Assembly: GCA_003224195.1 (NCBI GenBank)
Contig: QHYP01000171.1
Location: 1 to 9,296, forward strand
DNA: 9,296 nt
From: Acidobacteriota bacterium
GTDB taxonomy: Bacteria > Acidobacteriota > Terriglobia > Acidiferrales > UBA7541
Direction: 5' to 3'
Of this stretch, positions 5,348 to 9,296 are shown one piece after another (position 1 is the first letter of the stretch; each line of letters starts with the position of its first letter). The translations under genes were made by a program, and so were the position numbers. The notes beneath the pieces are model-generated. The model saw only the letters and a list, made by a program, of their open reading frames with translations, was not told the origin of the DNA and made no database searches.

Positions 5348-6009
5348 CGCTTTTCCTCCAGTATGTCTTCGAGCGTGCTCTGCTTTTCCTGATACATGGC
5401 TAGCAACTGGCGGCGCAGGTGGGCATTGCCGGGATTTTTACCGGCCACGGCACGCAGCTCGTCGATGGCGCTGTCGAGCACAAGAAGCTTTTCGCGGTAG
5501 TTGGTAAGCAGCGGAGTCGCGGGATTCTCCAGCTGCGGCTTCGCCTCGGCCTCGAGTTTATTGATGGCCTGCTCGTAGACTTTTTCGGCGCGCACGACTT
5601 CCCGCAGTTTTTCGTCCGTGATCAAGGACGGGGTCTTGTCTGCAACGGGCTGGGGCGGACGATGGATGAACATCCGCGCAGCGACGGCGGAGAGCAAAAC
5701 CAGGAGCACGGCGGCAGCCGCAGTCTGCCAGGAAAGTGAGGGCTGAATCCAATTCCTAAGCCAGCTCCAGCGGCGCGTAGACTGCCCGCGGCGCTGCGCT
5801 TCGGCGGCGAGAGACGCTTCGATGCGGGGCCAAAGCGAGGGCGAAGGCCAGTGGTCGCGGAGTTCGCGGGCCGCGGCGGAAATGGTTTGCCACGCGCGCA
5901 GCTCTTCGGCGCATGCGGGACATGATGCGGAGTGCTGTTCGAGCGCCGCGAGGTCCGCGGGATTGGCGTCCCTCAGGATTCGTTCGAGATCGTTGCAACT
6001 TACGGACAT
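5344..6009 (-). CDS. Zinc-finger anti-sigma factor, membrane-anchored
   Basis: A 221-residue protein with the layout of a zf-HC2 anti-sigma factor. The N-terminal cytoplasmic domain (1-50) has the zinc motif H26-x3-C30-x2-C33 plus C5. One transmembrane helix lies at about 95-115 (TAAAAVLLVLLSAVAARMFI), with Trp- and Arg-rich flanks. The C-terminal part (about 125-221) is outside the membrane, highly charged and strongly helical, probably a coiled coil with many Glu/Lys/Leu positions. By family knowledge the N-terminal domain binds and inactivates the ECF sigma factor encoded directly upstream (23-nt gap), and the outer part senses a signal. It overlaps the next gene by 4 nt. The helical external domain differs from common RseA-like sensors and could contact the repeat protein encoded next; this is inference. 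Confidence 0.9.
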   Translation of the reverse strand: MSVSCNDLERILRDANPADLAALEQHSASCPACAEELRAWQTISAAARELRDHWPSPSLWPRIEASLAAEAQRRGQSTRRWSWLRNWIQPSLSWQTAAAAVLLVLLSAVAARMFIHRPPQPVADKTPSLITDEKLREVVRAEKVYEQAINKLEAEAKPQLENPATPLLTNYREKLLVLDSAIDELRAVAGKNPGNAHLRRQLLAMYQEKQSTLEDILEEKR

Positions 6010-6032
6010 CGTGGTTCTCTCTTCCTTTTTGA

Positions 6033-6707
6033 CTAAAGCCGGCCGGCCGCGCGAGGCGGTTCGAGCATCTGCCGCAAAGTTTTTTTGGCCTGAAACAGCG
6101 AGTTCTTCGACACAGCCTCGCTGACATGCAACAGGGCGGCGATTTCGGCGTGCGCGAAGCCTTCGACTTCGTAGAGCAAGAAAATCTCGCGCTGACGACC
6201 GGGCAAGCCAGCCAGCGAGCGTTCGAGCGCGAGGCGCAGCGAGGGATGAGACCCCGGAGCGCGGTGCTCGAGTACCGGCTCGCCCGGAGCGGGCTCCGGC
6301 TCCTGCACTTCCCTCCGGCGCAAACGGCTGCGGCGCATGTCGAAGCAGGAATTGATCAGGATGCGAAAAATCCAGGTGGAAAAGGCCGATTTGCCGGAGT
6401 AACCGCCGATGGCGCGCTGCACTTTCAGGAAAGTTTCCTGGACGGCGTCTTCGGCGTCGGTGTGGTTCCCGAGGAGATTCCGCGCGAGGCTTTTCATGCG
6501 CGTGCCGTGAAGCTCGTAGAGACGTTCGTAGGCGCGCAGGTCGCCGCGGCGGCAGGCAGCCGCGAGCGCCGCGTCCTCACTTTGCGCATCCGCACTGGCG
6601 ACTGGTCCTCCGGCCGGCTCCTCGGTCCGCTCCACCCGTTTCTCCTGATTGCGCGCTGTCCGGGAGATTCTAGTCCCCCAGGCCATTGCGAGTCCTACCG
6701 TACTCAT
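6033..6707 (-). CDS. ECF-type RNA polymerase sigma factor
   Basis: A 224-residue sigma-70 family protein of the ECF type. Region 2 spans about 58-131, including the core-binding and -10 recognition segment DAEDAVQETFLKVQRAI at 84-100 and SAFSTWIFRILINSCFDMRR at 107-126. Region 4 spans about 157-214, with LAGLPGRQREIFLLYEVEGF at 165-184 and the helix-turn-helix AEIAALLHVSEAVSKNSLFQ at 187-206. No regions 1 or 3 are present. The start at ATG 6707 is chosen over an upstream TTG (6752) because a GGGGA lies 5 nt before it. Even so the N-terminus has about 45 poorly conserved residues, so a later start is possible. It leads an operon with the anti-sigma factor and the DUF4097-type protein, and presumably transcribes the operon itself, though no confident ECF promoter is visible upstream. 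Confidence 0.93.
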   Translation of the reverse strand: MSTVGLAMAWGTRISRTARNQEKRVERTEEPAGGPVASADAQSEDAALAAACRRGDLRAYERLYELHGTRMKSLARNLLGNHTDAEDAVQETFLKVQRAIGGYSGKSAFSTWIFRILINSCFDMRRSRLRRREVQEPEPAPGEPVLEHRAPGSHPSLRLALERSLAGLPGRQREIFLLYEVEGFAHAEIAALLHVSEAVSKNSLFQAKKTLRQMLEPPRAAGRL

Positions 6708-6873
6708 GTTTTCCCCTGGGTCCTGCACCTGGGAAATAGACGATGGAAACAAGGCAAACGTTAGAGGAGTTCTCGGGGCGAAGGCTTCGGCGGGGTGACA
6801 AGCTTCGGGATTTAGGCTGAAGAGTTCAGTTCAAATTCCGGGGCATGTGGCCGGAGACAAGGCCAATTGCGCC

Positions 6874-6885
6874 GTCCGGCCGGAC
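6874..6885. repeat. Perfect 12-bp palindrome
   Basis: GTCCGGCCGGAC is a perfect palindrome in the 181-nt gap between the sigma gene start and the end of the upstream membrane-protein gene (6889). It may be a protein-binding site or part of a terminator for that upstream gene. Without a loop or U-tract its role is open, and GC-rich chance is possible. Confidence 0.35.
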
Positions 6886-6888
6886 CGA

Positions 6889-7254
6889 CTAATTCACGAA
6901 CGGATAAATCTCATCGGCGATCCAATAATTCTCAAATGCAATCGCCAAGATCGTTCCCAGCAACCACAGAACCCAGCGCAGGCGCCGCCAGTTGACCTCA
7001 AACGAGGAGCGCTGCATAGGAATGTCCACGAAATAGGCGGCACAGTAGCAGGCATTGGCGGCCAATGCCAGGACAGACATTATTCCAAGCGACTCGAGGG
7101 TCAGGGCATTGCGGAAATGCGGCCAAGTGGCAACCAGCCAAACCGCGACCACCGCCGCCAAAAGCAAGTTGTAAATCAGGCGCCGCGGCTCCCAATATCG
7201 GATTGCTTGTCGAACGGCCTCTCTCACCCCATCGCCCTCTGATGCCACGAACAT
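6889..7254 (-). CDS. Small uncharacterised membrane protein
   Basis: A 121-residue protein with three hydrophobic helices at about 26-43, 56-76 and 92-108. The N-terminus before helix 1 is hydrophilic and contains YWEPRRLIYNLLLA, and the C-terminus ends in FENYWIADEIYPFVN. These two blocks are the most distinctive. I recall similar unannotated proteins but cannot name a family or function. ATG 7254 is preferred because it lies 7 nt after the stop of the gene upstream, fitting an operon, although the ribosome binding site (AGAG) is weak. The open frame continues 22 codons further into that gene, which would make an overlapping start less likely. Confidence 0.7.
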   Translation of the reverse strand: MFVASEGDGVREAVRQAIRYWEPRRLIYNLLLAAVVAVWLVATWPHFRNALTLESLGIMSVLALAANACYCAAYFVDIPMQRSSFEVNWRRLRWVLWLLGTILAIAFENYWIADEIYPFVN

Positions 7255-7261
7255 AGCTCTG

Positions 7262-8011
7262 TCAATCGGCCGCGTGTAGGGACAAGTTCCCGCCGCGTAA
7301 TTCCGTGGTGTGATTCTCAACAGGACGCGCCAGCGCTAGGTAGATGCGCGGGTGGAGCGGGCTCAGCTCATGGCCGATCAGGAAGTGGTCGAGGGGAAAG
7401 TCGTCGGCGACGAAGAGGCGCAAGTTGCGAGCATCGGCAGGGGCGTCGAAGACAAAATCCGTGACGTAGGACTCGCCGGGAGGCAGCGGCTGCGTCAGGG
7501 GAGGCGTGGCGCCGCGCATCTGGACGAGCGCGGCTTGGCCGTTTGCCGAGGGAGCAAATTCGCGGCCGCGGTCGTCCACCAAGACCACGCGGCGCGTGCC
7601 GGGCGCGAGCGGGCCGTTGCCTCGATGCGGTGAGATGGTGTCCGAGTCGAACCAGGTTTTCAGATGGATGATTACGAAGCGGCCGGTGGCGCTGGCTGGA
7701 TGAGATTCATCGCCGAGGGTGTGAGCTTCTTCGACGCCAGCAACGGAGTAGGCGATATGGCAATCGATTTCGCAGAAGTATTTTCGTTCGCCGGGCGCAA
7801 GAACGAGTTGGTGGCTGGTGAGCGAAACGCCCACAAGCACGAGCGCGTAGGCCACGGCAATCAGGAGAGCGACGGCGGCGGTGCCGAGTGCGATCCACTT
7901 GCGCTTGAGAAGTGCGGCGAAGAGAAATACGACTGCGGCGAGGCCGAGAAGGCCGATGGTTCCGAGGAAAGTAAGGACGGCGAGCGGGGCGTGTTCGGGC
8001 ATGAAGGCCAT
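7262..8011 (-). CDS. Uncharacterised protein, two TM helices and DUF4352-like outer domain
   Basis: A protein of about 249 residues. Two transmembrane helices at about 11-34 and 40-63 form an N-terminal hairpin. The rest is a beta-rich outer domain. From about 110 on it resembles the DUF4352 (telokin-like) arrangement: FVIIHLKTWFDSDTI, then RRVVLVDDRGREFAP, then LPPGESYVTDFVFDAP. An unusual KYFCEIDCH segment lies at 78-85. The function is unknown. Two ATG codons compete. The first (8020) has its AAGGA only about 2 nt away, while the ATG at 8011 has that same AGGA 10 nt upstream and is preferred here. It lies between two other small membrane-protein genes on the same strand, with a gap of 41 nt upstream and 7 nt downstream. 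Confidence 0.7.
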   Translation of the reverse strand: MAFMPEHAPLAVLTFLGTIGLLGLAAVVFLFAALLKRKWIALGTAAVALLIAVAYALVLVGVSLTSHQLVLAPGERKYFCEIDCHIAYSVAGVEEAHTLGDESHPASATGRFVIIHLKTWFDSDTISPHRGNGPLAPGTRRVVLVDDRGREFAPSANGQAALVQMRGATPPLTQPLPPGESYVTDFVFDAPADARNLRLFVADDFPLDHFLIGHELSPLHPRIYLALARPVENHTTELRGGNLSLHAAD

Positions 8012-8052
8012 GGGGTTCATTTCCTTTCCGGGGCTCAGTGTGCTGCGCGAGG

Positions 8053-8400
8053 CTAGCCCGCTGGGCGCGACTGGAAATTCTCAACAAATGCGTAACCGAG
8101 CAGCACACCCAATAGTGCCAAGGTGATTCCGATTACGGTGAGATTCCACAAGCGCAACGAGACCGAAACACTCAAAACATAAGGTGTGCCACTACGAAGG
8201 TTCACGGACACGGTCGAAAGAGTGTTCAGAGTGAGCGCGATGAACAGAGCACCAAGCAGGATAATGGGGCTGCCAAGAAAGGGCAGTCCTGGCGGGTTCT
8301 GCCTCAAAACCGACGCAATGATGAAGTAGCTCGGCACGGTCAGAAGGATGAGTCCAACTGCGGCCGAAGCGACCGGCTTGAACGACGAAGCGATATTCAT
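8053..8400 (-). CDS. Small uncharacterised three-helix membrane protein
   Basis: A 115-residue hydrophobic protein with three predicted helices at about 10-32, 43-66 and 86-108, and few charged residues. No family or function is recognised. The ATG at 8400 is supported by AAGGAG 8 nt upstream; the frame stays open for 19 more codons, which lack coding character. It is the first gene of a likely three-gene run of membrane proteins that ends at 6889. Confidence 0.65.
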   Translation of the reverse strand: MNIASSFKPVASAAVGLILLTVPSYFIIASVLRQNPPGLPFLGSPIILLGALFIALTLNTLSTVSVNLRSGTPYVLSVSVSLRLWNLTVIGITLALLGVLLGYAFVENFQSRPAG

Positions 8401-8418
8401 CGATGTGGCTCCTTGAGA

Positions 8419-8447
8419 GTCATATTCCAGAGAGAAGCTCCCGACAA
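8419..8447 (-). promoter_or_regulatory. Candidate sigma-70 promoter of membrane-protein run
   Basis: On the minus strand TTGTCG (8442-8447) and TATGAC (8419-8424) are spaced by exactly 17 nt, each matching consensus at 4 of 6 positions, 18 nt before the ATG at 8400. This is a weak but well-placed candidate. The resulting leader would be very short, barely containing the AAGGAG ribosome binding site. Confidence 0.3.
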
Positions 8448-8488
8448 CATCCTTCAAAGCAATTGCTCAAGCGTGCGCGACGCCTACG

Positions 8489-9250
8489 TCAGTCGGCCGC
8501 GGCGCTCGGGAGCGCGCCGTGGGTGCGCTCGCGCCGCCAGAATTCCTGAAGGGCTGCTTCGAGATCGGCGGCGTCAAAATCCGGCCAGCGCTTTTCGATA
8601 AACAACAGCTCCGCGTAGGCGCATTCCCACAGCAGAAAATCGGAGAGGCGCTGTTCTCCGCCGGTGCGGATCAATAAATCCACGTCGGGCGCGCTGCCGC
8701 GGCTCACTTCGGCGAGGACAGTGCCGAAGGATTCGGGAGAAAGTTCGGTGGCTTTGTAATAGCGGCAGGCGGCGTGAAAGATGGCTTCGCGCGCGGAATA
8801 GTCCACAGCAAGGCGCAAGTGGAGGCGCGTTCCGTTCGCCGTGGCGGCCTCCGCGTCCTTGATGGCTTCGCGGAGCGTAGGCGGAATGCGGTCGCGGCGG
8901 CCGAGGATGGTCAAGCGGACGCCTTCGTTGACGCAGTTCGAGGTTTCCGTAAGCAGATACTCATGCAGGAGGCGCAGAATGGCCTGGACTTCGGCGGGAG
9001 GGCGCTTCCAATTGGCGGAGGAGAGCGCGTAGAGCGTGAGCGCACTGATGCCGAGGCGCGGAGCCGCGGCGACGACGCGGCGCACCGTTTCGGCGCCGGC
9101 ACGATGGCCGGCGGAACGCGGCAGGCCGCGGGAGGTGGCCCAGCGGCCGTTGCCGTCGGAGATGATGGCGACGTGGAGGCAGGGAGAGAGTGCGGGCGAA
9201 CCGGGCCGAGGGATGGAAGTCAGTTGGGAAACGGGCTGGTGCATGAGCAT
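8489..9250 (-). CDS. uppS: Isoprenyl transferase (undecaprenyl diphosphate synthase-like)
   Basis: A 253-residue cis-prenyltransferase, the normal family length. These enzymes add isopentenyl diphosphate units in cis to farnesyl diphosphate, making the lipid carrier for cell-wall and polysaccharide synthesis. Visible signatures are HVAIISDGNGRWATSRGLPR at 26-45 with the catalytic D32, then R45, G48-H49, LTLYALSSANWKRP at 71-84, and DLLIRTGGEQRLSDFLLWEC at 191-210 with YAELLF after it. Departures from the common type are Ser31 in place of the usual Met before the catalytic Asp, AVDYSAREAI where NYGGRxEI is usual, and LSDFLLW for xSNFLLW. These suggest a paralogue with a possibly different chain length or pathway. 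ATG 9250 is chosen because GGAG lies about 8 nt before it and the family domain begins soon after. The gene symbol reflects the family, not proven function. Confidence 0.9.
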   Translation of the reverse strand: MLMHQPVSQLTSIPRPGSPALSPCLHVAIISDGNGRWATSRGLPRSAGHRAGAETVRRVVAAAPRLGISALTLYALSSANWKRPPAEVQAILRLLHEYLLTETSNCVNEGVRLTILGRRDRIPPTLREAIKDAEAATANGTRLHLRLAVDYSAREAIFHAACRYYKATELSPESFGTVLAEVSRGSAPDVDLLIRTGGEQRLSDFLLWECAYAELLFIEKRWPDFDAADLEAALQEFWRRERTHGALPSAAAD

Positions 9251-9296
9251 GGTCGTTTCTCCGCCGCGTGTTCTATTGCGCCAATTACTTTGCATC

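Noticed and set aside
6126..6764. Plus-strand open frame of 212 codons
   Set aside because: It is antisense to the ECF sigma gene, whose regions 2 and 4 are unmistakable.
6708..6888. Possible ECF-type promoter (GGAATTTGAACTGAACT on the minus strand)
   Set aside because: The GGAAT-like -35 has no convincing -10 partner at the usual spacing, so autoregulation of the sigma gene could not be supported from sequence alone.

Overview
This GC-rich window reads as an ordinary bacterial chromosomal segment. I suspect Acidobacteriota (Terriglobia-like), because it combines an ECF sigma / zf-HC2 anti-sigma / DUF4097 operon, a divergent cis-prenyltransferase, hairpin-forming intergenic repeats and many small uncharacterised membrane proteins. 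That assignment is inference from gene content, not proof.

Left end, 1-1141: a Nudix hydrolase (+), a degenerate minus-strand fragment that looks like the middle of a DUF711/UPF0210 protein, and a YjbR/MmcQ-type DNA-binding-like protein (+). Next come minus-strand genes: an eight-helix membrane protein (1197-2186), a gene-free stretch with several perfect hairpins that looks like a dispersed intergenic repeat (about 2366-2511), and a small superinfection-immunity-like membrane protein with a C-terminal zinc ribbon (2536-2883).

Middle, 2982-3635: a type II toxin-antitoxin module, antitoxin first and PIN-domain RNase toxin second. The toxin's TTG start follows the antitoxin's TAG stop directly and in the same frame. 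A consensus TATAAT lies 9 nt before the antitoxin ATG, so its mRNA is probably leaderless.

Centre, 3692-6707: a three-gene minus-strand operon of ECF sigma factor, membrane-anchored zinc-finger anti-sigma factor and a secreted 551-residue DUF4097-type protein. The last protein is made of about 20 tandem 18-residue units that alternate almost strictly between an SFG core and an NG core. The sigma/anti-sigma pair is likely to control an envelope or surface response, with the repeat protein as a target or sensor partner; this role is inferred.

Right end, 6889-9250: three small uncharacterised membrane-protein genes packed as a possible operon (8400 to 6889, minus), and upstream of them an isoprenyl (undecaprenyl diphosphate type) transferase gene (8489-9250, minus). 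No rRNA, tRNA, CRISPR array, transposase or phage structural gene was seen.
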